Assembly (NCBI RefSeq): GCF_032854445.1
Contig: NC_088305.1
Span: 7,319,606 to 7,383,605, forward strand
Direction of reading: 5' to 3'
Length of the DNA: 64,000 bases
Origin: Liolophura sinensis
Lineage: Eukaryota > Mollusca > Polyplacophora > Chitonida > Chitonidae
Shown here piece by piece: positions 46,617-59,200 of the stretch. The position numbers were made by a program, and so were the translations under genes. Under the pieces are notes generated by a model. That model was given only the letters and a program-made list of their open reading frames with translations. It made no database searches and was not told the origin of the DNA. Positions within the stretch are counted from its first letter, which is position 1; every line of letters starts with the position of its first letter.

Positions 46617-46707
46617 CGGCCCACAAAAATGCTTGCCGCCGTTGTGTAAGTGAAATATTCCTGAGAAGGTGCAGTGTAAAACACCAAGCAAATAATTAAA
46701 TAAATAA
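46617..46707 (+). repeat. SINE-A fragment (3' end)
   Basis: GGCCCACAAAAATGCTTGCC, GTAAGTGAAATATTCCTGAG, AAAACACCAAGCAAATAATT and an AAATAAATAAA tail. Confidence 0.8.
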
Positions 46708-47022
46708 AATCACTTTGAACATAGCAGAACTTTCCTACACCGTGCATAAATCGTGGAACTCAAAGAAGTTCACATTGATGCATGGGTAGTATTATGAACA
46801 TGTTAGAGAGGTGCAACCGGACTCTACTGTAAGTAACGTGTACTGGGAACAGATATTACCTGTCGACTTTGTGTGTACATGTACGTGTATATATTGAATG
46901 TACAGGTGAAACTGGTTTTCTTGTTAGTTTGTACAACTTAGTTTTGTTTTGGGCAGTAAAATAAAATTTATTTTAGAAAAAAAAAAAATCTTTGGTTAAA
47001 GTTCAATACAATAAAGGAGTCG

Positions 47023-47336
47023 AACTATAAATCTTGACTTTGGAATGAATATTACAACGTACGACTGCTTCGGTGGCCTAATGGTTAGAGCATCCGCCTC
47101 AAAGTCTGGGGACCCCTGAATCAAACCTATGACAGGTCATACTAGAGACTTCGAAAATGGTACTTGTAAAAGAGCAAGGAACTATAAATCTTGACTTTGG
47201 AATGAATATTACAACGTACGACTGCTTCGGTGGCCTAATGGTTAGAGCATCCGCCTCAAAGTCTGGGGACCCCTGAATCAAACCTATGACAGGTCATACT
47301 AGAGACTTTGAAAATGGTACTTGTAAAAGAGCAAGG
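47023..47336 (+). repeat. 157-bp tandem duplication of a SINE head
   Basis: Two copies, starting at 47023 and 47180, each contain AACTATAAATCTTGACTTTG and the tRNA-like segment CTTCGGTGGCCTAATGGTTA / GAGCATCCGCCTCAAAGTC. They differ at about one position (TTCGAAAATGG versus TTTGAAAATGG), so the duplication is recent or an assembly artefact. Confidence 0.93.
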
Positions 47337-47510
47337 AAACAGAACAGGTTTGACCGGTGTACGTGTGTGACTAGGTGAGGTGTCCTGTCTGGTGTTTTCA
47401 GCATGATGCTTCAGTGGGCTGTGGCGGCATGGACTCGCCCTGCCCCGAGAGGACACAGTATATGTACATGTACACACGCGTAATGACAACTCCTTGTTAT
47501 ACGACTGAAA
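47220..47510 (+). repeat. tRNA-derived SINE, family B, full length
   Basis: A-box-like TGGCCTAATGGTTAGAGCAT and B-box-like CCTGAATCAAACCTATG are followed by the family B body (GGTCATACTAGAGACTT, GGAAACAGAACAGG, GTGTCCTGTCTGGTGTTTTC, GCGGCATGGACT) and the end AACTCCTTGTTATACGACT. It is homologous to 3803-4145. Confidence 0.82.
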
Positions 47511-48562
47511 AGTATAATTGTGCTTTGAAAGTAGTACAAAGTAAAATCCAAAGATACGTATACATACTTTTATCGAGTCTTCAAGGTCTACTGTGTGACG
47601 GGGGTTGGTTGAGGAGTAGTGCATTGCACACCGGTATGTACATTGTAACACTGCTATTCTTTGCCTGGACTGAAAATGTTAAAAGTAAGAATGATAAATG
47701 ATAAAAGTAAAACTCGCAATATCAGATGAGCTAATACATTATTCCAGATTTGTAAGGTGGCTTGTTTCATTCGGATACAAGATAATGATCTGCAGGTTGG
47801 TGCCAGATTACACTGGACTGGCCTGTAGGAGACTTATGTATGTAAATGTAAAGCTTCAGTTTAATACATAAGTCATGGATTTGGTGATTTACAGTAATTA
47901 ATATGCACACACAGCATCAGAAAGAGATCATTCCCCCCCTGGTGTTATTGGGGTCAGTGCATAAGGTAGTGTTAAAGATACCACACCTACTATTTTGACA
48001 CAACAAAGTGTTGTGAATGTTGTAATTCATAGTAATTAATATGTACGTAGCCAGCCAACGATACATCACTATTGGGTTAATATGCTCTACATACGCTCTG
48101 CAAAACCGGAGATCAGTATGTGGAGTACTTTTTAAGAAATGACCCCTAACATTTTGTTAGATTACTTTACCTTTTCCTGGACATTGATGCCTGGGCTGAA
48201 AAAGTGAAAATGATCCTGTCCTAAAGCGGAAGCCCCTCTCTGACTGCTTGTGGGTTTTGGTGACATCAAACAGTCGACAATGCTCATGTGACCGTTTGCA
48301 GTTGCTACCCGCATCTTCCACCAAAATGAATATCTGTATGTGGCAGGTGGAAAGCAACATGCCACACATAATGGTTAACCCGGGCACTCCAGTTTCCTGC
48401 ACCCAAAAATCTTACTTTCATCATACAAGTGAATAATTCTAGATTACCGCCCATAAATAACGAGCACATAGTACAGAAAGTGAGTGAAAATAAAGATGCA
48501 CCCAAACCAGCCAGTGTACGGTTCTGGGCCAGATTGTTCAAAGTGTGCTAGCTAATAACGGT

Positions 48563-48632
48563 ATTTATGTATTTATTATTTGTTTGTTGTTTTAGGACGT
48601 ACTCAAGAATGTATCACTTACAGGACGGTGCC
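48563..48632 (-). repeat. SINE-A tail fragment
   Basis: TTTATGTATTTATTATTTGT, GTTTTAGGACGTACTCAAGAA, TATCACTTACAGGACGG. Truncated. Confidence 0.75.
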
Positions 48633-48752
48633 AATGCCTGTACTAAATCATATTATATATTTACGATTTTAACGAAACTCGTCAACCATGCAACACAGTT
48701 GTACATATATCAAACTGAAACAGCAGCAGATTTAATATACCTTTATTGGTCT

Positions 48753-48883
48753 CGCAGCAACCTGCGGATGGTCGTAGGTTTCCCCTGGGCTCTGCCCAGT
48801 TTCCACCCACCATAATGCTGGCTGCCGTTGTCTAAGCGAAATATTCTTGACTACTGCGAAACATCAATCAAATAAATAAATCA
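48753..48883 (+). repeat. SINE-A fragment (3' half)
   Basis: GCAGCAACCTGCGGATGGTC, CATAATGCTGGCTGCCGTTG, ACATCAATCAAATAAATAAA. Confidence 0.9.
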
Positions 48884-49776
48884 AAACTGGTTGTAAGTCT
48901 TTAAGACAGTTTTGAACATCTGGGCCCAGGATAGCTACTTCACGGGTCAGGTGCCCATGAGCAGCAGTGAGCATGATGCTCTTAAATCCGAATGAGCCAG
49001 CAAGCGCCCTGATCTGATTTCAGTACAGCTGTACTAACAAGCTACCTAAAACAAAGGTTTAAATAAACTACAGCCATGTCACTGGTGATTAGGACCAGTG
49101 TCCGTCAGAGTTTAATACTTGAAACCTGACAACCTGTACTATGAATTCTTTTCATTTAAATGTACAGCACCTTGTGCAAGCCATATTTTTAGATGAATTA
49201 TTGTTTTTCATAAATTATGAACATAGGTTTTATCACTGGTAACTAAACTGAATGGTAAAGGTTGATAAATCCCAGGCCAGTCCGATCAGTGTTTGGTTTA
49301 AACGATACATGCACAGGTACTGCAAAAAAAACAAAGGTGTATGGTTTTAAGCAAAACGAAGAAAGATGCGATAAAAGACGTGCCAAAAGACTTGTCAATT
49401 TTTAAGGTATGTTTTATCATTCTTAACATCCCTCTGTATTATGCATATTTTCCATCAATGGTCAGAAATCATGGGAGATGACATAAACCATGAACTGAAC
49501 ACAGGACCAGCTTTGGGCTTTCAATTCAGGCTCTGCCCCCATAGCAGACTACTTAATTTCCAAACTGACTGACAGGATCTTTACGAAAACTGCTGTTTGA
49601 AGCCATTCTTGCGTCCCCAAAGAAAGCTGCATATTAGGTCATAAAAACTAAGCGTTTTAAATATCCTTTAACTCTGCTCGCCTGGCCAAAATTTCACTTG
49701 TCTTGGACCAGCACACTACCATTTCGAGCCTTGAAGGCATAGTTTGTTATTTAGGGTAGTGTGAAATGTTCAATAT

Positions 49777-49928
49777 GTTTATTTGATTGGTGTTTTACGC
49801 CGTACTCAAGAATATTTCACTTATATGACGGCGGCCAGCATTATGGTGGGACAAAATTTGGCAGAGCCTGGTGGAAACCCACGACCATGTGCAGGTTGCT
49901 GGTAAACCTTCCCACGTAGGGCTGGTGA
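49777..49928 (-). repeat. SINE-A fragment
   Basis: GTTTATTTGATTGGTGTTTT, ACGCCGTACTCAAGAATATT, GCCAGCATTATGGTGGGAC, truncated after CCTTCCCACGTAGG. It lies 3' of WDR12. Confidence 0.92.
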
Positions 49929-50076
49929 GAAATAAACACAAAGTCATACAGAAATCAAAAATTTATGCTCATGGCTAACCATGTTTTTTAATATTTGATA
50001 ATGGGTATAACTGACTTCTCATTTACACATGTACAATATGTAACGCAAAGATGTACGTAAGATGTCTCTGTCATCA

Positions 50077-50227
50077 TCAGACATCCGTCGGAGCTTGTGT
50101 GTCGTGATACTGGAATATTTTGATGTGATTGTCGGCAGCAGCCGATATCAACAGTTCTGGGATTGACCAATCAACAGCCAGGATCTTGTCATCGTGACCT
50201 GTCAGGTTGTACAATGGGGCTTTGGGA
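50077..50227 (-). CDS. WDR12: WDR12 last exon
   Basis: Acceptor TTCCTTGCAG. It encodes [20 protein letters not shown] then [20 protein letters not shown], with a TGA at 50079-50077. A full-length SINE starts about 28 bp upstream of the acceptor in transcript sense. Confidence 0.95.
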
Positions 50228-53200
50228 CTGCAAGGAAAAAAGTCAACACTTGATGATTTATTTGATCGGAGTTTACGCCTCACTCAAGACAATTTCACTA
50301 ACAGGACAGCATGGCATGCACGGTCTGAAGAAGCCAGGCAGAATTTGAGGAAACCATGACCATCTGCAAGTTGTTGGCAGATCTCCCCATGTACAACCGG
50401 AGAGGAAGCCAGCATGAGCTTTACCTCATATTCACAGCAACCCCGTTGAAGTCCAGGGTTATGGTGCTACGCTAGCACACTAACCACTATGTCATGGAGG
50501 CCCTCAATGCTTGACTTATTATTTCTTTCCAACACAAAGACACTTATCTAAAGAACAATTTTTACCACTCAGCTTACAAGACCTGAAAAAATTTCCCAAA
50601 AAGATGACTTTCTCTTCAAAACGTTCTCCAATAATATCTTTTATTACAAAGTCAATTAGCCTACTGAGTTAGAGGACCAAATTTTCTCCTTGAATTTGTG
50701 GGAAATCACATTTATTATAATCATTTTCAGCACCATACATGTACCTCCTGGTATCCCATAATTTCATGACTTTATCGTATGATCCTGACAGAAACAGGTG
50801 CTGATTGGTTGATGACCAGGCTACACTGGAGACCCAACCATTATGAGACGTGAAAGATGACTGGACAAGGGCCCCATCTAAAAAAAACAAAACAATTGAT
50901 TTAACTAACTGATTTCATATGTTGGCTTGTAATTTTACCCACATACTAAATTAAACACGGTTTTTGTAATAGTTATTTCCAGAAATACATAAAAGCATGC
51001 ATAAATTGCAATTAAAGCTGCTCTTTACGCGAAAAGGTTGAGGAATTGGGGTAGTCAGATTGTCTTACCTGGGAACAGGTAACAGTCATTCATATGTAAT
51101 CTCAAACATGGCAGGTGACACACCTCCATTTGAAAACTGAAAATTCTGATCCTATCACATGTTTTACTGTTTTCACAACAAACTGGATAATTTCTATTTT
51201 CCAATACGTTAGCAATCAGCCTTTTGCCTCTTGACTGAATGTGTGAAGAATGTGTGTCTGTTACTCAAGCTTATCATACATGTTTTGGATTGAAGTTTTA
51301 GGCTGTACTCATGAATATTTTGCTTATTCGACAGTGGCCAGCATTTTGGAGGGAGGAATCTGGGCAGATCCCACGGGGAAACCCACAATCATCTACAGGT
51401 TAGGTATATATGTACATGGGAACTTACAACCAAACCAGCATTTTGGAGGGAGGAAACCGAGCAGAGCCCACGGGAAACCCACAATCATCTGCAGGTTAGG
51501 TATACATGTACATGGGAACTTACAACCAAGCCAGCATTTTGGAGGGAGGAAACCGAGCAGAGCCCACGGGAAACCCACAATCATCTGCAGGTTAGGTATA
51601 TATGTACTTGGGAACTTACAACCAAGCCAGCATTCTGGAGGGAGAAAACCGGGCAGATCCCACGGGGAAACCCACAATCATCTACAGGTTAGGTATATAT
51701 GTACTTGGAAACTTACAACCAAGCCAGCATTTTGGAGGGAGGAAACCGAGCAGAGCCCACGGGAAACACACAATCATCTCCAGGTTAGGTATACATGTAC
51801 ATGGGAACTTACAACCAAGCCAGCATTCTAGAGGGAGAAAACCGGGCAGAGCCCACGGGAAACCCACAATCATCTGCAGGTTAGGTATACATGTACATGG
51901 GAACTTACAACCAAGCCAGCATTTTGGAGGGAGGAAACCGGGCAGAGCCCACGGGAAACCCACAATCATCTGCAGGTTGGGTATACATGTACATGGGAAC
52001 TTACAATCATGCCAGCATTTTGGAGGGAGGAAACTGAGCAGAGGAAACCCACAATCATCTGCAGGTTGGGTATACATGCACATGGGAGCTTAAAACCAAG
52101 CTCAACTCAATGCAACTGTTGCGTCTGGCTTCACCCCCTCATGTATGCATCATTACAACGTGAATCAACCGGTCAGACTTAAACAATTCGAGATGTCACT
52201 CACCAGTAACTCTGGGGTCATACAGTCGCACATGGCGGTCAGCCGAGGCTGTGACTAACGTCCTGCTCAGGTCAGAATACGCTAGGTCAAGGAATACTTT
52301 AGAGCCTTGCTGAAAAGACACAGGCATACACAGTGGTGGCACATGAGGGTGTTTTATCTCCTCGGACTGCAAGTCCCACATATGCTTGCGTGGTTGAATT
52401 TGTACAGTGAACAACCACACCCTTTATAATGAAATCCTGTCAACACAGGCGGCTTCATGTTTATGGAATTACTGTTATACAATGCATTGCGACTTTACTT
52501 ACGCACTTGAAATTAAGTTACATATTGGTTGTATGTTTGTTTTTGTTATCTTTTTTGTTTTTTTTTTTCTTTTTGCTCTCCATTGTAAAAACGGCACCCC
52601 TGATAAAGCTGCCACCTGTGTTTTTATTGGTCTTGGTTGATTTTGACAGATTTCACTGCATTTGTATCTTTCAAAGTGGCACCAGACAACCAGAGTGGAA
52701 AATAATTTCTGAATCTGATTTTTTTTTCTGATTTGTTTGTTAGTGTGGTTGCTGTTTTACATCATATTCCACAATAACACATCTGAACTTGATTGACAGA
52801 TTCAGGATTTACACCCAGACAGAGCGTCAGAGTGAAATTATTTCTACACTGAGAATAATTTTTCACGCATATGATGGCTGCCAGTTTCAGGGGTGGAGGA
52901 AAGCAGCGAGTCTGATAAGGTAACAACCATTAGTAAGTTAATGAGTGACTTACCCACATGTGGTGTGCATGCTTAGATACCATCCTATACGATTAGTTAC
53001 ATGGTTACTCAGTGACAGGATACAGAAATATATGGTGTCAGTAATCCTCATTGCTGACACCATATATTTCCGTATCCTATCACTGAGTAACTATGTAACA
53101 AATTTATCTTGCAAAGACCCATCAATTCAATGCAAAAGATCAATGTATAGGTGAATTGCTTCAGGAAGGGTGACCATCGTTGGACCCCAGCAAGGGGAGA

Positions 53201-56200
53201 TAACCTACTCAGCAAACACATTTGACGTCGTCTGCAGGATTCAAGAATATATCTGTATCCGACATGACTGTTGTTGTCCAATGAAAAGCGAAGTATTTTA
53301 TCTGATGCTGGATAAATGGCCATATTAGTTCTGGAAAACATTTGGCCTCCCAAATCTTTTGGCACCCTAATTAGTCCAGCTGTATTAAATTTAACAAGTA
53401 AATTGAACAAAAATGTAATGGTTTACCAACAAAAATTGAAGTTTTCACACAAGGCTCTGAGAAACCATAATTTTGAGTGGCTGTTCATAAATGTGTTCTT
53501 ACAGGGCTGCAATGTCACCTGTAAGGCTTGAGACCTGAACCTTCAATTTTTTCCTAGATATGACCCTGATATATTGGTGGAAGGGTCCTCAGGCAAATCC
53601 TGTATTAGAGTTAAAGTTTAAGTTTTTTCAAGTGATATTTTCTGCTTAATTCTGATCGATTCATTCACATTACAGGGCCACCTCAAGAGTTTTCTGGGAG
53701 GTTTGATTACTGTCTTATCAGAAAAACTTAGCAGTTGGCATTAAAAGTATTATTTAAAGGCATTTATGTGCTTTTGAAACTTTGGGTGAAATACACTAAA
53801 TATTAAAGAAAAAGACGACTAAAAATCTAAGTAGGCATCGCTAAACAGACCACTTTAAAACTATGCACAAATATACTTTCATATATTTTTTTAGATTTTT
53901 GTGAACAGAGTTAAAGGCACTCAAACATTTGAATTCTAAGGCGGGCTTTACTTACCACACTGTCAGAGGTTAGGAACTCTGACGTCACAGGAATTTTATC
54001 CTACTCTAATCACAACAATGAATGTTGGAAAAACTCTTTTTATCTATGAGTAAATGATTACTGAAATTATGCTCACAACAATTCCTTCCTTCTGGTGAAC
54101 ATCAGGAGAAAAAGGTGATGTGACGTCAGAGTTCCTAGATGCCGTCAGTAAGGCTTACAAAGCCCACCATTGTATTCAAATACTTAAATGCCTTTCAACA
54201 CTCAACAAATAAATGAAACTATTTTTAGGAATAGTTTTCTGTTGTCTGTACATTGAGCCTTACCTCACATTTTATCTTTCTTTTACTTTAAACTTCTCTA
54301 AGGCAACGGTTAACCATAAGGCTCCTGTACCAACAGTTGGGAGTCATTACACACAGTCATTAAACAACGGAGTGATGTCCCGCTTCCCAGAATTCCGATA
54401 CAAACTAGACCTTTGTGACTGAAATTGTCACTGATTGGACGACAGTAACATCTATGGGCGGAGGAAATTTTTTTTTTTTTTTTTTCCCAAAGGTACCTGG
54501 GGCTGATTGCACAAAGCTGTTCTGACTGAACTCAAAACTTGAAAACTCTTTACAAGGCATAGTTCTTGACACTAACAGTTGAAATTCAGATATGTTTGTC
54601 TTAAGATAACATTGATGAGGGGAACAAAATTTCAATTTCCAAATCACAAAAATAAACTTTAATGTTGCATTTCAAATTTTGATTTAAGTCAGAAATGGTT
54701 TGTGGAATCCGTCCCTTACAAGTCACATTCGAGCAAAACTTCTGCAGTCAGGAGGCCCCAAACACCAAAACAAAACGCTTATAGCTTACCAATGATGATT
54801 TCTGACTAGCCTTCTCGATGTCCCACATTCGGATGGTGTGATCCCATGATGCCGTGCACACTTGGTTGACTTCCAGCCAGCAAACCGATGAGATTCCCTC
54901 GGAGTGACCAGACAATGTGAGCAAAGGAACCTAGCAAAAAGCAGCGATGTAATCTGTTTACGTGTATTTGATTCGTGTTTTATGCTGTACTCAAGAATGT
55001 TTCACTTATACTACAACAGCCATCATTATGGTGGGAAAATACCAGACAGAGCTCAGGGAAACACACAGCCATCCGTAGGTAGCTGGTAGTCCATCCCACC
55101 TACGACCCGATTATGAAGCCAGCATAAGCTGGACTTGAACTCACAGCGACCACATAGTTTGTTTGATGTTTGAGGCCAAACTTTTCACCACATATAGAGC
55201 AGTTTAATGTACATCAACTGTCAAATACTGGGCAAGTTTCAGCAGTGTTTGGTAGCTGGCCAAGGCTTGTTGATTCATTCATACTCGACTGATAGTTATC
55301 ACCACACATGGGTATATTTCTCTTTGCTGGGAACCAAATTTATAGGTGGCGGAAACTATAATCAGAGGTCAAAATGGTTGGTCATTCACTTGCTTATAAG
55401 AGTTCAAAATCAAAAGCTAAACCTGAGGCCAGCGCTTCAATCAGATGAAGTTTTGCACCTAGCAAATAATCATAATTTTCACACATACTAGTACTGCATG
55501 TTGTACTTTACCGATTTCTAGGCTATTTTACAAATGATATAAATGCAATCTATTACATTTCAACCCTATAAACCCTCAAGTGTTGTCATCATCATCATCA
55601 GTGTCCAGCGCTCAAAATATCAAACACTCTGAGCTCTGAAAAGTGCTCTGGGTAAACCGCTGCACTTCTCCCGGTACTTGACAAACTGAACCTCCTGATA
55701 TTAAACCTCAGCAGAACCAGTGACGTGAGACTCTGGGGTCAGCATGAGGAAATTCCACCATTTTTTTCAAGTGTTTTATAAATTTATTGCAGTGTTCTTT
55801 TAACGCCAGATTCTTGAGTGGAGGAAGCTGGTGTGGCATACTGTGAGAATGGAATTATGATTTATTTATTTATTTATTTCATTGGTGTTTTACGTCGTAC
55901 TCAAGAATATTTCACTTATACGACGGCGGCCAGCATTATGGTGGGAGGAAACCGGGCAGAGCCTGGGGGAAACCCACGACCATCCGCAGGTTGCTGTCAG
56001 ACCTTCCCACATACGGCCGGAGAGGAAGCCAGCATGAGCTGGACTTGAACTCACAGCGACCGCATTGGTGAGAGGCTCCTAGGTCATTACGCTGCGCTAG
56101 CACGCTAACCGACTGAGCCACGGAGGCCCCCTTGGAATTATGAAGGTGATTAACTACTTTTCGTCACCAAGGCTCCAAAAACAATGACAATGAGTGAGTG

Positions 56201-59200
56201 AGTGAGTGATTGAGGTTTAAGGTCGTATTTAACAATTTTTCAGTCATATGACGACGAATCCTTAGAGTACATGTAATGTGCCTCCTTGTTGCAGGACGGA
56301 TTTCCACCATTCTTTTATCTAGTGCTGTTTCACTGAGACACCTTACAGAAGGCAAGTAAGCTGCCCCGCCTGAGTCATTATACTGATACAGGTCAACCAG
56401 TCGTTGCACTATCCCCTTCATGCTGCATGTCAAATGACAAAGTTACAACATTCTCTTTTAAGGTTTTAAATGTGACTCAACCCAGGATTGACCCTGGATC
56501 CACCACTCCCGAAGTAGACGCTCTACCAACTGTTGCTATCGGGGCCGATGCAATGACAATGGCACGTGTAAATGTAGCACGCTGAACAACTCCTGCCCTC
56601 AGCACGTGCTCACCCTTGTGTGGACTTTGGCTCCCTCCGTACGTTTCCGTTTGAGGGACTGATTTTCTGGCTCTGCAAACTCTTCTTCTAGGCTGATATC
56701 TGAAGACAAGTTTTGATAGTTTGATTACGGTATAGTTAAACACTGTCTTCACTATAGTTTGTCATCTAGTTTGAAAAATTACAACCCATTCTTCACCAGC
56801 TCATCTCAACAGTTAATTGTGCCCGTCATCGGGGAAATAATACCTGTACACTGAAAAGGTACAAGTATGAGTTTGAACTGTGAGAAATTTGAAATGAGCA
56901 AAATTGTGGATCAAACTCAAGACTCAGTTGAAGATCAGCAAAATTTTGACTCTAACTCAAGACTCGATTTGAGATCAGCAAAATTTTGACTCTAACTCAA
57001 GACTCAGTTGAAGATCAGCAAAATTTTGACTCTAACTCAAGACTCAATTGAAGATCAGCAAAATTTTGGATCAAACTCACGACTCAATTTGAGATGGGCA
57101 AAATTTTGGGTCAAACTCACAACTCAATTTGAGATGGGCAAAATTTTGGGTCAAACTCACGACTCAATTTGAGATGGGCAAAATTTTGGGTCAAACTCAC
57201 GACTCAATTTGAGATGGGCAAAATTTTGGGTCAAACTCACGACTCAGTTGAAGATCAGCAAAATTTTGGATCAAACTCAAGACTCGATTTGAGATCAACA
57301 AAATTTTGGCTCCATTTCAAGACTCAAAGGAGTGTCCAAACCTGCTGCTCCACAAGCTGAGCATTCAAACAACATGGCCACAACTTGAGCTGTAGAGCCC
57401 GGTGATATGCTGTGAACAGTTTCACGAAGGCACACACCATTTTAACATGATGTAGGGCATGTACAATGATTAATGTTATAAAACTGTAATCATTGTCAGG
57501 GGATAGCTGAAACAGATAAGAATGTCAACACTGATTGTTGATTGTTTGTAATGATAGGTATGGTCACTGGTAACTGTAATACAGTTATGTAACGTTGATA
57601 AACCTCAAGCCAGTTGGACCAGTGGCTGTTTAAATCTACTAGCACAGTGAAAATTCCACTGGCTTTGAATAATTTCGAGCCCTGCTCATGGGGGTGTTTG
57701 TGTATTACCCCTAACAGCATTTTCACAGGTCTCTAATGAGTCTGACATTATGGTACCCATTCATCCACATGTATGTAAGACATATACAATTCATACAGCT
57801 GTAGTACAGTGCTGCACCTCGTCAATACCAGGCAAAGCAGTAAGAGTCTTCCGTAAGAGCACAATAGGGGAGTTTCCAGTTGGAACTCTTTCATTATCAA
57901 AGGTAACCACAGTGTCATGTGAATGGTGAAAAATGTTCATAAGCAATCTTTGTTTACTTTCATTTACCGATCACCTGTCTCACCCTTTTCCAGAGGCACA
58001 AATGACACCTCTCTCCTTTAAGAACTTCTCAGGTTCGCAAAGATTCACATTCTCAATCTTCTCGAGCATTCCTCCACTCTAAATTACTTTTTTTGACACT
58101 TTTTCCAGGCAACCATGTTATAGTGAACGTGACCAAAAACAGTTGCCTAACATTTCTGACAGGTTACATGATACAGTTGGATCTTTTCTACCTTAAACCA
58201 TAAACCTCAAACTCGAAAAAGATAAACCTCAAAGTCAAAAACGATAAATCTCAAACTCGAAAACGATACACCTCGAACTCGAAACCTGATTGAAAAATTC
58301 AGAGCAATACTCACTTGCTGACCAAATTTTCAACATTTTGTCCCAAGACCCTGTACATATCTGAAAACACACAAACAATTTCATCACATTACTGGTCAAT
58401 AAGTCCATTGTATGAAATAAATTATCAGCACACATGTACATAATCCACTGCAATAGACCTTTCCAAACTGTCAATCAAGAGTACGCAATCGACCAAACAT
58501 AAGCAGTATTGTTGTAAATAGGTCAATCGGATGTCCCACACATTGGTTCCAAATTTTAAATCTTAATGTCTCAATAGCTTTCACCGGGAATGGAATGGAA
58601 AGTAATATCAAGAATGTTGTCATGAGAAGCGGTAGTGAGACATCGAATGTATCAGATTCATCCATAGCTTAATGCTTCTTTAACCTTGGTCCATAACATT
58701 ATTTCTTGGTAAAAACATTTAAAGCAAGTTTTAATAAATATGGATTTGATGTATTTCTATTATTTGATTATTGTTTAACAGTAATCAAAGTTTCCAGGGC
58801 AAAAATAACTGGCCCTTGGCAAGTTTTCTCGCAGGTGATGCAAGTGGTCTTCAACAAACTTATTTATTTATTCAATTGGTGTTTTATGTTGTACTCAAGG
58901 ATATTTCACTTAGACAACATCGGCCAGCATTATTGTGTTGGGAGGGAAGCAGGCAGAGTCCGGGGGAATTCCAAGAACATCCACAGGTTCCTGGCAGACC
59001 TTCCCACGTACAGCCGGAGGGGAAGCTAGGTGTTCAACAAATGTTAGGCTATGCCAACAGCCACTCATACATTGCGATTCATTTATTTTTTTTTATTTGA
59101 TTGAAGTTTTATGCCCATATCAAGAATATTTCATTGATACGACAGTGGTCAGCTTCTGGTGGCATCCACAGGTTCACAGAGAGCAAGGGCAATATAGCCT

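Larger units (their letters stand above)
44637..50076. other. MSL1/WDR12 convergent interval
   Basis: This holds both 3' UTRs and the spacer. An AATAAA at 46960-46965 followed by an A-run at 46977-46988 is a possible MSL1 polyadenylation region, and other AATAAA hexamers exist. On the minus strand, ATTAAA near 49993-49988 is a candidate for WDR12. SINE fragments and a 157-bp duplication lie between. No further gene was recognised. Confidence 0.5.
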
